Shown: one piece after another, positions 14,936-22,995 of the stretch
Numbering within the stretch: position 1 is the stretch's first letter
Layout of the letters: every line of letters starts with the position of its first letter
Origin: Streptomyces sp. RKND-216
Lineage (GTDB): Bacteria; Actinomycetota; Actinomycetes; Streptomycetales; Streptomycetaceae
Length of the DNA stretch: 64,000 nucleotides
Direction of reading: 5' to 3'
Assembly (NCBI RefSeq): GCF_004795255.1
Contig: NZ_SSBQ01000002.1
Span: 1 to 64,000 of the forward strand
Made by a program: the position numbers and the translations under genes
Notes under the pieces: model-generated
Seen by the model: only the letters and a program-made list of their open reading frames with translations
The model's database searches: none
What the model was told of the DNA's origin: nothing

Positions 14936-15040
14936 CCGTCGACCGGCCACCCCAAAGGGCTACGTGCTCACCCACGGCAACCTCTGGACCGGAAGCCACG
15001 AACACCGCGCCACTACCACATCCGCCCCCGTTATGTTTTC
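14936..15040 (+). pseudogene. fadD-like acyl-CoA ligase remnant, 5' part
   Basis: Reads PSTGHPKG and, one base shifted, GYVLTHGNLW, the AMP-binding P-loop motif (TSGTTG-PKG-VLTH-N) of long-chain acyl-CoA synthetases. The segment runs to PVMF where the IS110 begins at about 15041. Homology resumes beyond the element at about 16575. The first ~200 residues of the enzyme are missing and a frameshift sits after PKG. Confidence 0.6.
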
Positions 15041-15060
15041 CGCGGTCCTGCAAGAGGGCC

Positions 15061-15260
15061 GCTGGCCTCCGGGCCCGGCATGACTGTTCCCCCCTGTCGA
15101 ACAGATGACCTGGGGGGTGGTGTCACCGGGCCCAAGAGGCGCCGTCGGAGACGCTGATGAGAGGTCCGGCCGCCACCCGGTCCGGCGCAATGCTGGGCAG
15201 CTCGCGGATGGCAGGTCTGCATAACGTGGATGCGCGCATACGACACCGACGCCGAGGCCG
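15061..15260 (+). ncRNA. candidate IS110 bridge RNA in the left end
   Basis: The non-coding left end upstream of an IS110-group recombinase is where bridge RNAs are encoded. Three copies in this window keep a stem-loop although its sequence differs: 15180-15198 (GTCCGGCG-CAA-TGCTGGGC, all paired with wobbles), 12584-12604 (perfect 9 bp, CAA loop) and 5489-5469 on the minus strand (CAG loop, one mismatch). Downstream, CATAACG (15220-15226) is complementary to CGTTATG in the left flank. RNA ends are guesses; transcription is not shown by sequence. Confidence 0.5.
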
Positions 15261-15288
15261 GCACGATCAACTCACCCGGAGGGGTGCG

Positions 15289-16506
15289 ATGTTCGAGATC
15301 GAAGACGTGGGCGTGTTCCTCGGCCTGGACGTCGGCAAGAGTGCCCATCACGGCCACGGGCTCACCCCGGCTGGCAAGAAGGTCTTCGACAAGCAGCCGC
15401 CCAACAGCGAGCCGAAGCTGCGGGCCGTCTTCGACAAGCTGGCAGCGAAGTTCGGCACCGTGCTGGTGATCGTGGACCAGCCCGCCTCGATCGGAGCCCT
15501 GCCCCTGACCGTCGCCCGGGACGCCGGCTGCAAGGTCGCCTATCTGCCCGGTCTGTCCATGCGGCGGATCGCCGACCTCTACCCGGGCGAGGCGAAGACC
15601 GACGCGAAGGACGCCGCGGTGATCGCGGACGCCGCCCGGACCATGCCGCACACCCTGCGCTCCCTGGAACTGACCGACGAGATCACCGCCGAGCTGACCG
15701 TGCTGGTGGGCTTCGACCAGGACCTGGCGGCCGAGGCGACCCGCACCTCGAACCGGATACGCGGCCTGCTCACCCAGTTCCACCCCAGCCTGGAGCGCGT
15801 CCTCGGCCCGCGTCTGGACCACCCCGCGGTGACCTGGCTGCTGGAACGCTACGGATCCCCGGCCGCCCTGCGAAAGGCCGGTCGTCGCAGGCTCGTTGAG
15901 GTGATCCGGCCCAAGGCTCCGCGCATGGCCGCCCGGCTGATCGACGAGGTGTTCGATGCGCTCGACGAGCAGACCGTCGTGGTCCCGGGCACCGGCACCC
16001 TCGACCTCGTGATCCCCACCCTGGCCGCCTATCTGGCCACCGTCCACACCCAGCGCCGGGCCCTGGAAGCCCAGATCAACGCCCTGCTGGAGGCTCACCC
16101 TCTTTCCGAGGTCCTGACGTCGATGCCCGGCGTCGGCGTCAGGACCGCCGCCGTCCTGTTGGTCACCGTCGGCGACGGCACCAGCTTCCCCACCGCAGCC
16201 CACCTCGCCTCCTACGCCGGCCTCGCCCCGACCACGAAGTCGTCCGGGACCTCGATCCACGGCGAACACGCACCACGAGGCGGAAACCGGCAGCTCAAAC
16301 GGGCCATGTTCCTGTCCGCCTTCGCCTGCATGAACGCCGATCCGGCCTCCCGCACCTACTACGACAAGCAACGAGCCCGCGGCAAGACCCACACCCAGGC
16401 CCTCCTCCGACTGGCCCGTCAACGCATCAGCGTCCTGTTTGCCATGCTCCGCGACGGCACCTTCTACGAACCCCGCGTCCCCAAGGACGTCGAACTCGCC
16501 GCATGA
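15289..16506 (+). CDS. IS110-family recombinase (transposase)
   Basis: 405 residues, ATG at 15289 with CGGAGGGG upstream. The N-terminal DEDD RuvC-like domain (VFLGLDVGKSAHHGHG, LVIVDQPASIG, KTDAKDAAVIADAA) covers about residues 1-160. Middle helices (EATRTSNRIRGLLTQFHP) precede the C-terminal Transposase_20 domain (LTSMPGVGVRTAAVLL, LASYAGLAPTTKSSGTSIHG, GNRQLKRAMFLSAFA), which holds the catalytic Ser region. IS110 recombinases use a bridge RNA to pair donor and target DNA. Length is normal and no lesion is seen. Confidence 0.93.
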   Translation: MFEIEDVGVFLGLDVGKSAHHGHGLTPAGKKVFDKQPPNSEPKLRAVFDKLAAKFGTVLVIVDQPASIGALPLTVARDAGCKVAYLPGLSMRRIADLYPGEAKTDAKDAAVIADAARTMPHTLRSLELTDEITAELTVLVGFDQDLAAEATRTSNRIRGLLTQFHPSLERVLGPRLDHPAVTWLLERYGSPAALRKAGRRRLVEVIRPKAPRMAARLIDEVFDALDEQTVVVPGTGTLDLVIPTLAAYLATVHTQRRALEAQINALLEAHPLSEVLTSMPGVGVRTAAVLLVTVGDGTSFPTAAHLASYAGLAPTTKSSGTSIHGEHAPRGGNRQLKRAMFLSAFACMNADPASRTYYDKQRARGKTHTQALLRLARQRISVLFAMLRDGTFYEPRVPKDVELAA

Positions 16507-16574
16507 CCTCAGCAACCCTGAACCACCCCAAACCCGACAGGGGCGCCTTGACGAAAGACATAGAGGCACCCCCC

Positions 16575-17741
16575 CGGCGGTGACCGGGCAGACCGCGACA
16601 ACACCACTGTTCCTGCCGCTGACACACATCCTGGGCCGCCATCCAGATCGCCTGCCTACTGGCACACATCGAGGCGGGACCCTGCCCGAACATCCAGCCG
16701 GACGAACTGCAGCCCAAGCTGCGGGAGTTCCCACCAACGTTCACGGCGGGGGGCGCCGTACCCGTCCGAAAAGATCCACAACACCGCACACACCACCACG
16801 AAGTGGACCGTGGGGCGTCGTGCGACCGGGCGGACCGGGTGGCGGTGCGGTTCGCCGAGGCGGCGCTGGCGCGGTTCCTCGGCACCGGCCCGGGGCCGGG
16901 GGTGGGCGTTCGCGCCGCGTGGGCGCTGTACGACCTGCTGGTGTACCGGCGAGTGCGCAAGAAGCTGGGCGGCCCGGCTGCGCTACGCCATCAGCGGTGG
17001 CTCGCCCCTGGACCGCCGGCTGAACCTGTTCTTCTTCGCCGCCGGAGTCGTGGTCTACGAGGGCTACGGGCTGACGGAGACGACGGCCGCGGTGACCCTG
17101 GTACCGCCTCTCGAGCCGCGGCCGGGCACGGTGGGGCCGCCGGTGCCGGGCACGGCGATACGGGTCGCGGACGACGGCGAGGTACTGGTGCGCGGCGGGA
17201 TCGTCTTCGACTCCGACCGGCGGAACGCGGCCGCCACCGAGGAGGTGCTGGCGGACGGCTGGCCCGCCACCGGCGACCTGGGCGCGCTGGACGACGAGAG
17301 GTTCCTGACGATCACCGGGCGGAAGAAGGACATCCTGGTCACCTCCGACGGCAAGAACGTCTCCCCCAGCGTGCTGGAGGACCGGCTGCGGGGCCGGGCC
17401 ACCGGTGGGGCAGTGCATGGTGGGCGACGGCCGACCCTGCGTGGCGGCGCTGATGACGCTGGAGGAGGAGGCGATACGGCACTGGCTGGCGGTGCGCGGG
17501 CGACCGGCGGAAACACCGCGTGCCCGGCTACGGGAAGACCCCGAGCTGCTGGCGGACCTGCAGCGTGCGGCGGACCACGCCAGCGAGGCGGCCTCGCGGG
17601 CGGATTCGATCCGGCGTTTCGTGTTCGTGGACGGCGAGTTCACCGAAACCGACGGCATGCGCGGCTGCGGCGCTGAAAGTCCGTCGGCAGGCCGTGGCGG
17701 AGAGGTACGCGAAGGAGATCGACGAGCTGTACGCGCGCTGA
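16575..17741 (+). pseudogene. fadD-like acyl-CoA ligase remnant, 3' part
   Basis: After the IS110 the sequence resumes as AVTGQTATT-LFLPLTHILGR, then IQIACLLAHIEAGPCPNIQP in a shifted frame, ISGGSPLDRRLNLFF, VYEGYGLTETTAAVTLVPP, ATGDLGALDDERFLTITGRK and finally SLKVRRQAVAERYAKEIDEL ending at TGA 17739-17741. These are the motifs of a FadD15-type long-chain fatty-acid CoA ligase (the YGLTE and TGD-G motifs bind AMP). At least four frame changes show decay that probably began before or alongside the IS insertion. It abuts the convergent XRE gene. Confidence 0.8.
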
Positions 17742-17748
17742 CGAGGCG

Positions 17749-18687
17749 TCAGGCGGCGCCGCTTGGGTCGGGACAGCAGTCGTGGATCAGCTCGTGCAGG
17801 AGGGCCGGGGTCCGGGCGGCCGGTTCGGCAAGGGTGACGAGCCGGTCGATCAGGTGCCGGTAGAACTCGACTTCCTCGGGGTCCTCGGGGTAGCGGGCAC
17901 TGCGGAGCTGCTCGAGGTAGGCCACGTCGGGCAGGCCGCTTTCGGCGAACCGGAGGAGGCTGACGGCACCGCCGCCGGTCACGAGCCCGCCGGTGTGCAG
18001 GGGCAGTACCTGGACGGTGACGTGCGGCAGACGGCTGACTGCGGCCAGATGGTGCAGCTGAGCGCGCAGGGTGTCGGGGCCGCCGACCGGGCGGCGGAGA
18101 GCGGCCTCGTCGACGACGGCCCACAGGTGCGGGGGATCCGTGCGGTGCAGGACGTCCTGGCGGCGGGTGCGCAGCCGGACGCGGCGTTCGCGCTCGGAGG
18201 TGCTGGTGCCGGGATGGCCGAGGGCGAAGAGTGCGCGGGCGTACTCGGGTGTCTGGAGCAGCCCGGGCACGAACTGGGGTTCGTAGGCGCGGATGACGGA
18301 GGCGGCCTGCTCGAGGCCCAGATAGGTCTCCAGCCAGGCGGGGACGATGTCGCGGTAGTCGTCCCACCAGCCGGGCCGGTTGGCCTGTTCGGCGAGGCCG
18401 AGGAGCACGGCACGCTCGGCGTCGTCGTCGACGCTGAAGATGGTCAGCAGGTCGGCGACGTCGCGGAGCCGGCAGCCGGTGCGGCCGAGTTCGACCCCGG
18501 CGAGGCGGGTGTCGGTGCTGCGGATCGCCTCGGCGGCCTCCTGCCGGGAGACGTACTGGGCTTCGCGCAGTTCGCGCAGCCGGCTCCCGAGGACCATGCG
18601 GGCCACGGCCGGTCCGGCCGGGGTGGTGGCATGGGTGGGCCGGGCGGTGCCGGCGGGGCTGGTTCTGGTGCCGTGTGTGCTTCGCAT
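17749..18687 (-). CDS. XRE-family regulator with DUF5753 domain
   Basis: 312 residues from ATG at 18687 (MRSTHGTRTSP), with GGAGAG about 10 bases upstream; an ATG 10 codons earlier has no ribosome site. The helix-turn-helix (GSRLRELREAQYVSRQEAAE, STDTRLAGVELGRTG) spans about residues 32-80. DUF5753 covers the rest (WLGLEQAA type start, YEPQFVPGLLQTPEYARAL, HLWAVVDEAALRRPVGG, LPHVTVQVLPLHTGG, VAYLEQL). Streptomyces carries dozens of these, usually next to a small DUF397 gene; no DUF397 partner is visible here. Confidence 0.92.
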   Translation of the reverse strand: MRSTHGTRTSPAGTARPTHATTPAGPAVARMVLGSRLRELREAQYVSRQEAAEAIRSTDTRLAGVELGRTGCRLRDVADLLTIFSVDDDAERAVLLGLAEQANRPGWWDDYRDIVPAWLETYLGLEQAASVIRAYEPQFVPGLLQTPEYARALFALGHPGTSTSERERRVRLRTRRQDVLHRTDPPHLWAVVDEAALRRPVGGPDTLRAQLHHLAAVSRLPHVTVQVLPLHTGGLVTGGGAVSLLRFAESGLPDVAYLEQLRSARYPEDPEEVEFYRHLIDRLVTLAEPAARTPALLHELIHDCCPDPSGAA

Positions 18688-18821
18688 GGTCTCGCTCTCC
18701 GTCCACGAACGCCGCAACGGTCCACCTTGGTGTTCTGCCCCGCCGTGTCGCAGCGTTCACTTTTCCACAAGCACGGTCTTCGCGGCGCCCGTTGCCAATG
18801 TAGGGAACGGGGCAGTGTCTG

Positions 18822-19535
18822 TCAGCGGCGGGGTCCGGGGGTGACCAGGAGGTAGGGGCGGCGGCGGGTGTCGGTGTAGCGGTCGGCGTCCCAGCCATGG
18901 GTGGACAGGAGGTGGGCGCAGTCGTCGAGACCGTCGCGGCCCTGCCGCCGGTCCGGGTCGTCGTCGGCGGTGTGCCAGGCGACGCGCACGGTGCCGGGGT
19001 CGGCGTGGCGAGCGGTCACGCGGTAGCCGCTGCTGGTGCACCGTCCGGTGTCGTCCAGTGCGGTGGGCGGCAGGCCGGCGGCTTCGAGGGTGAGGGCGAC
19101 GGCGTGGACGGGGCGGGCGCGTTCCCAGTCGGCGGGTGTGCCAGGGGTGCCGGTGAGGCGGCGAATCTCCAGGAGGGAGCGCCAGGCCCGGGTGGCGGCC
19201 TCGGGGTGACGGGCTCCGGCGTGCGGCGGGCCGTCACCGGTGGCGGGGGTGAAGCCGGAGGACGGTGTCCCCGGGTGGTGGTGGTCGGGGTCCGCGGTGG
19301 TGCGGAGCAGGCCGTCGCGGAGAGTGCGTCCGGCAGGGGTGAGGTAGTGGGCGCCGCGGGTGCCGTGGCGGCGGGCGAGGCCGAGGGCGGTGAGGCGCGC
19401 CGTGACGGCGGCGCTCGCGCGGATCTCGCCGGTGGCCGGGTCGGCTGCGGTGACCGCCCGGCGCTGAGCGGTTGTCAGCGGCGGGCGGCCGTGTCCCCGG
19501 CCGGGTGTGTCCCGGCCGGCGCGGGGCGGCGTCAT
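18822..19535 (-). CDS. hypothetical protein
   Basis: 237 residues, ATG at 19535. The N-terminal ~75 residues (TTAQRRAVTAAD..., VTARLTALGLARRHGTRGAH, YLTPAGRTLRDGL) look like a small winged-helix-like domain. The C-terminal half (WRSLLEIRRLTGTPGTPADW, then TVRVAWHTADDD and LSTHGWDADRYTDT) is unassigned and predicted soluble. I do not recognise the family. G/C-rich third positions on this strand support it over the longer opposing frame. It lies 36 bp downstream of the acyl-CoA dehydrogenase gene on the same strand. Confidence 0.65.
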   Translation of the reverse strand: MTPPRAGRDTPGRGHGRPPLTTAQRRAVTAADPATGEIRASAAVTARLTALGLARRHGTRGAHYLTPAGRTLRDGLLRTTADPDHHHPGTPSSGFTPATGDGPPHAGARHPEAATRAWRSLLEIRRLTGTPGTPADWERARPVHAVALTLEAAGLPPTALDDTGRCTSSGYRVTARHADPGTVRVAWHTADDDPDRRQGRDGLDDCAHLLSTHGWDADRYTDTRRRPYLLVTPGPRR

Positions 19536-19571
19536 ACCGGCAGGGTACGGCGCCGCTGTGACGGGGGCGGG

Positions 19572-20837
19572 TCAGCGGACGGGGACGCCGGAGACCGTGC
19601 GGGAGATGACCAGGCGCTGGATCTCGCTGGTGCCTTCGAAGATGGTGTAGATCGCGCTGTCGCGGTGCATGCGCTCCACGGGGTATTCGCGGGTGTAGCC
19701 GTTGCCGCCGAGGATCTGGATGGCCTGGCCGGTGACGGACTTGGCGATCTCGCTGGCGTACAGCTTGGACATGGAGCCTTCGGCGGACTCGAAGGGCTTG
19801 CCGGCGGCGGCCATCCAGGAGGCGCGCCAGACCAGGAGGCGGGCGGCGTCGATCTGGGTGCGCATGTCGGCGAGCTGGAAGGCGACGCCCTGGTTGTCGA
19901 TGATGGGGCGGCCGAACTGCTCGCGGGTCCGGGCGTAGTCGAGTGCCACCTCATAGGCGGCACGGGCGGTGCCGACGGCCATGGCGCCGACGGCGGGGCG
20001 GGAGGCCTCGAAGGTGGCCATGGCGGCGTTCTTCAGCCTCTCCCTGCCTCCGGCCTGGGGAACCCCCGTCTCGCTTCGCTCGCCACCCTTGCGGGCGCGT
20101 TCGCGGGCGCGGGCGAGGCGCTCGTCGAGCTTCTCCTTGCCGCCGAGGAGGCAGGAGCCGGGGACGCGGACGTCCTCGAGGACGACTTCGGCGGTGTGGG
20201 AGGCGCGGATGCCGTGCTTGAGGAACTTCTGGCCCTGGGAGAGCCCGGGGGTGTTCGGCGGGACGATGAAGGAGGCGTGGCCCTTGGATCCGAGTTCGGC
20301 GTCAACGACGGCGACGACGACGTGGACGTTCGCTATGCCGCCGTTGGTGGCCCAGGTCTTGGTGCCGTTGAGCACCCATTCGTCCTTGGCCTCGTCGTAG
20401 ACGGCGCGGGTGCGCATGGAGGCGACGTCGGAGCCGGCGTCGGGCTCGGAGGAGCAGAAGGCGGCGACCTTGACGTCGTCGGCGTCGCCGTACATCTGCG
20501 GGACCCAGGTGCCGATCTGTTCCTCGGTGCCGTTGGCGAGGACGCCGACGGCGGCCAGGCCGGTGCCGACGATGGACAGGGCGATGCCGGCGTCGCCCCA
20601 GAACAGCTCCTCCATGGTCATGGGGATGCCGAGGCCCGTGGGGTCGAAGAACTGCTGGGCGTAGAAGTCGAGGGAATAGAGACCTATCTTGGCCGCCTCC
20701 TGGATGATGGGCCAGGGGGTCTCCTCCCGTTCGTCCCATTCGGCGGCCGCCGGACGGATCACATCGGCTGCGAACCCGTGGATCCAGTCGCGGACGGCCT
20801 TCTGGTCGTCGTTGAGGTCGAATGCGAATTCCGCCAT
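19572..20837 (-). CDS. acyl-CoA dehydrogenase
   Basis: 421 residues, ATG at 20837 (MAEFAFDLNDDQKAVRDWIH). The flavoenzyme oxidises acyl-CoA to trans-2-enoyl-CoA in beta-oxidation. It shows the FAD-binding AAFCSSEPDAGSDVASMRTR stretch, NGTKTWATNGGIA, the arginine/glutamine motif DYARTREQFGRPI and ILGGNGYTREYPVERMHRDS. An unusual basic, low-complexity insert (RKGGERSETGVPQAGGRERL, about residues 248-268) interrupts a surface loop. Upstream lie two TTAC...GTAA inverted repeats shared with the divergent TetR gene, its probable repressor. Confidence 0.93.
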   Translation of the reverse strand: MAEFAFDLNDDQKAVRDWIHGFAADVIRPAAAEWDEREETPWPIIQEAAKIGLYSLDFYAQQFFDPTGLGIPMTMEELFWGDAGIALSIVGTGLAAVGVLANGTEEQIGTWVPQMYGDADDVKVAAFCSSEPDAGSDVASMRTRAVYDEAKDEWVLNGTKTWATNGGIANVHVVVAVVDAELGSKGHASFIVPPNTPGLSQGQKFLKHGIRASHTAEVVLEDVRVPGSCLLGGKEKLDERLARARERARKGGERSETGVPQAGGRERLKNAAMATFEASRPAVGAMAVGTARAAYEVALDYARTREQFGRPIIDNQGVAFQLADMRTQIDAARLLVWRASWMAAAGKPFESAEGSMSKLYASEIAKSVTGQAIQILGGNGYTREYPVERMHRDSAIYTIFEGTSEIQRLVISRTVSGVPVR

Positions 20838-20857
20838 GGCAGGCCCTTCCCGAAGCG

Positions 20858-20874
20858 TGTTACCTGCAGTAACA
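20858..20874. promoter_or_regulatory. TetR-type operator 1
   Basis: TGTTAC-CTGCA-GTAACA, a 17-bp perfect inverted repeat 20 bp upstream of the acyl-CoA dehydrogenase ATG, in the divergent gap with a TetR gene. Confidence 0.6.
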
Positions 20875-20894
20875 GGTCATCCCGCCGGACAGTC

Positions 20895-20911
20895 TGTTAC
20901 CGGCGAGTAAG
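20895..20911. promoter_or_regulatory. TetR-type operator 2 (imperfect)
   Basis: TGTTAC-CGGCGA-GTAAG repeats the TTAC...GTAA arms with a spacer one base longer. Its position, 100 bp before the TetR ATG, fits autoregulation. Confidence 0.45.
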
Positions 20912-21007
20912 GGCTGTCAACTCACCCGCTCGCCGCCGCGCGGCCCCTCCCCCGCGGGTGTTACGTTGCGCAGGGGACCGGCGACGACGGGCGGGGAGAG
21001 AACGGCG

Positions 21008-21652
21008 ATGGGCACCACACGGCGCGAGGACCGGCACGATACGGCCGAGCGCAGACGGCGGGAACTGCTGGAGGCCGCCGACCGGGTGGTGCTGCGCGAC
21101 GGCCCGGGCGCGTCGATGAACGCGATCGCCGCGGAGGCGGGGATCACCAAGCCGATCCTGTACCGGCACTTCGGCGACAAGGGCGGACTGTACCGTGCGT
21201 TGGCGGTACGGCACACCGACGCACTGCTGGACGCGCTCCGCGGCGCCCTGGACGCCCCGGCCGGCCGCCGCGAGCGGGTCGAGGCGACCCTGGACACCTA
21301 CCTGGCCGCGATCGAGGCCCGGCCGCAGGTCTACCGCTTCCTGATGCACCCGGCGGAGGAGACCACCACGGGCGAGCGCGGTTTCGACGTGGGCCGTCAT
21401 TCCGCTCCCCTGCTGCGCCGGCTCGGCGAGGAGCTCGCCTCGGTGATCGCCGAACGGGTGGAGCTGGGCCCGGACGCCCAGCGGGTGGCGCGGGTCTGGG
21501 GGCACGGGATCGTGGGGATGATGCACGCCGCCGGCGACTGGTGGCTGGCGGAACGTCCGTGTTCACGGCATGAGTTGGTGCGGTCCCTGGCGGATCTGCT
21601 GTGGGGGAGGCTGGCCGTCGCCGGTGACGTGCGCGGCGGTCCCGGCTTCTGA
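21008..21652 (+). CDS. TetR-family repressor, probably of the acyl-CoA dehydrogenase gene
   Basis: 214 residues, ATG at 21008. The N-terminal helix-turn-helix (RRRELLEAADRVVLRDGPGA, MNAIAAEAGITKPILYRHFG, DKGGLYRALA) is a textbook TetR domain. The ligand domain includes ARPQVYRFLMHPAEE and RVWGHGIVGMMHAAGDWWL. The ligand is probably an acyl-CoA, inferred from the divergent gene and the TTAC...GTAA operators. It ends 85 bp before murT. Confidence 0.9.
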   Translation: MGTTRREDRHDTAERRRRELLEAADRVVLRDGPGASMNAIAAEAGITKPILYRHFGDKGGLYRALAVRHTDALLDALRGALDAPAGRRERVEATLDTYLAAIEARPQVYRFLMHPAEETTTGERGFDVGRHSAPLLRRLGEELASVIAERVELGPDAQRVARVWGHGIVGMMHAAGDWWLAERPCSRHELVRSLADLLWGRLAVAGDVRGGPGF

Positions 21653-21737
21653 ACGCCCCTCCGTGCCGCGATTCGGGGGCAGTCGGCCTTCTCGATAGGC
21701 TTGCCCCCGACCCAGGCGCATTGGAGGACCAAGGAAG

Positions 21738-22976
21738 ATGGCAGGGAACACGGAGCCGCTGACGCCGCGGGCGAAGCTGGCCGTGACGGCGGGACGGGCC
21801 GCGGCGGCCTTCTCGCGGGCAGCAGGCCGCGGCAGCGGATCGGTGATCGGCGGCAAGGTGGCCCTCAGACTCGACCCCGACCTGCTGGCACGGCTGGCAC
21901 GGCACCTGGACGTGGTGCTGGTGTCGGCGACGAACGGCAAGACCACCACGACCCGGCTGATCGCCGAGGCGCTGCGGGCCGGCGGCGAGGTCGTCTCCAA
22001 CGCGCTGGGCGCCAACATGCCGGCCGGGATCACCTCGGCGCTGGCGGGCGGGTCGTCCGCGCGCTTCGGTGTGATCGAGGTGGACGAGAAGTACCTGGCA
22101 GGGGTGGCCCGCGACGTCACGCCGAAGGCCATCGCGCTGCTGAACCTCTCCAGGGACCAGCTGGACCGCGCCGCGGAGACCCGGATGCTGGCGGAGCACT
22201 GGCGGGAGGGGCTGGCCGGGCAGAAGGCCGTCATCATCGCCAACGCGGACGACCCGCTGGTGGTGTGGGCCGCCTCCGACTCTCCTAACGTGGTGTGGGT
22301 CGCCGCCGGCCAGGAGTGGAAGGACGACGCCTGGTCGTGCCCCGCGTGCGGCGGTGTGATGCAGCGACCCGGCGACGACTGGTTCTGCGGCGAGTGCGGC
22401 TTCCGCCGCCCCATGCCGACCTGGGCCCTGTCCGGGGACCACGTGCTGGACCCGCACGGTTCGGCGTGGCCGATCAAGCTGCAACTGCCCGGCCGGGCGA
22501 ACAAGGCCAACGCCGCCACCTCGGCCGCAGTGGCGGCCAGCTTCGGCGTGGCGCCGCAGGTGGCCCTGGAGCGGATGTACGCGGTGACGGCCGTAGCCGG
22601 CCGGTACGACGTGGTGTCGTACCAGGGTCGCGACGTACGACTGCTCCTGGCGAAGAACCCGGCCGGCTGGCTGGAGACGTTCTCCCTGATCGACCCGCCC
22701 CCGGCGCCGGTGATCTTGTCCGTGAACGCACGCAGCGCGGACGGCACCGACACCTCCTGGCTGTGGGACGTGGACTACTCGCGGCTGGCCGGTCACCCGA
22801 TCTGCGTGATCGGCGACCGCAAGCTGGACCTGGCGGTGCGGCTGGAGGTCGCGGGCGTCGACTTCCAGGTCTGTCAGAGCGCCCAGGAGGCGGTGCGGGC
22901 GTGCCCACCGGGCCGGATCGAGGCGATCGCGAACTACACGGCGTTCCAGGACCTGCGCCGCGTCGTGGGCAACTGA
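21738..22976 (+). CDS. murT: MurT, lipid II isoglutaminyl synthase, Mur-ligase subunit
   Basis: 412 residues, ATG at 21738. The Mur ligase P-loop VSATNGKTTTTRLIAEAL lies at about residues 57-75. A four-Cys zinc ribbon (CPACGGVMQ ... WFCGECGFRR, ~200-225) is diagnostic of MurT, as is the C-terminal DUF1727 region with DTSWLWDVDYSRLAG. With GatD it amidates the D-Glu of the peptidoglycan stem peptide to D-isoglutamine, using ATP and glutamine-derived ammonia. gatD follows 19 bp later. Confidence 0.96.
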   Translation: MAGNTEPLTPRAKLAVTAGRAAAAFSRAAGRGSGSVIGGKVALRLDPDLLARLARHLDVVLVSATNGKTTTTRLIAEALRAGGEVVSNALGANMPAGITSALAGGSSARFGVIEVDEKYLAGVARDVTPKAIALLNLSRDQLDRAAETRMLAEHWREGLAGQKAVIIANADDPLVVWAASDSPNVVWVAAGQEWKDDAWSCPACGGVMQRPGDDWFCGECGFRRPMPTWALSGDHVLDPHGSAWPIKLQLPGRANKANAATSAAVAASFGVAPQVALERMYAVTAVAGRYDVVSYQGRDVRLLLAKNPAGWLETFSLIDPPPAPVILSVNARSADGTDTSWLWDVDYSRLAGHPICVIGDRKLDLAVRLEVAGVDFQVCQSAQEAVRACPPGRIEAIANYTAFQDLRRVVGN

Positions 22977-22995
22977 GCGGGGCGAGGAGACGAGC

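Larger units (their letters stand above)
15041..16572 (+). mobile_element. IS110-family insertion sequence, complete (copy A)
   Basis: About 1.53 kb: a 248-bp non-coding left end, one recombinase gene (15289-16506) and a short right end finishing near the CCTTGACGAAAGACATAGAGG stretch. There are no terminal inverted repeats or target duplication, as usual for IS110. Borders are inferred from where fadD-like homology stops and resumes, and from the sequence shared with the left end at 12437. IS110 elements of this layout carry the bridge RNA in the left end. The recombinase looks intact, so the element may be active. Confidence 0.8.

Noticed and set aside
18897..21119. 740-residue open frame on the plus strand
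   Set aside because: Antisense to the hypothetical and acyl-CoA dehydrogenase genes, with repetitive Gly/Ala/Asp composition typical of GC-rich shadows.
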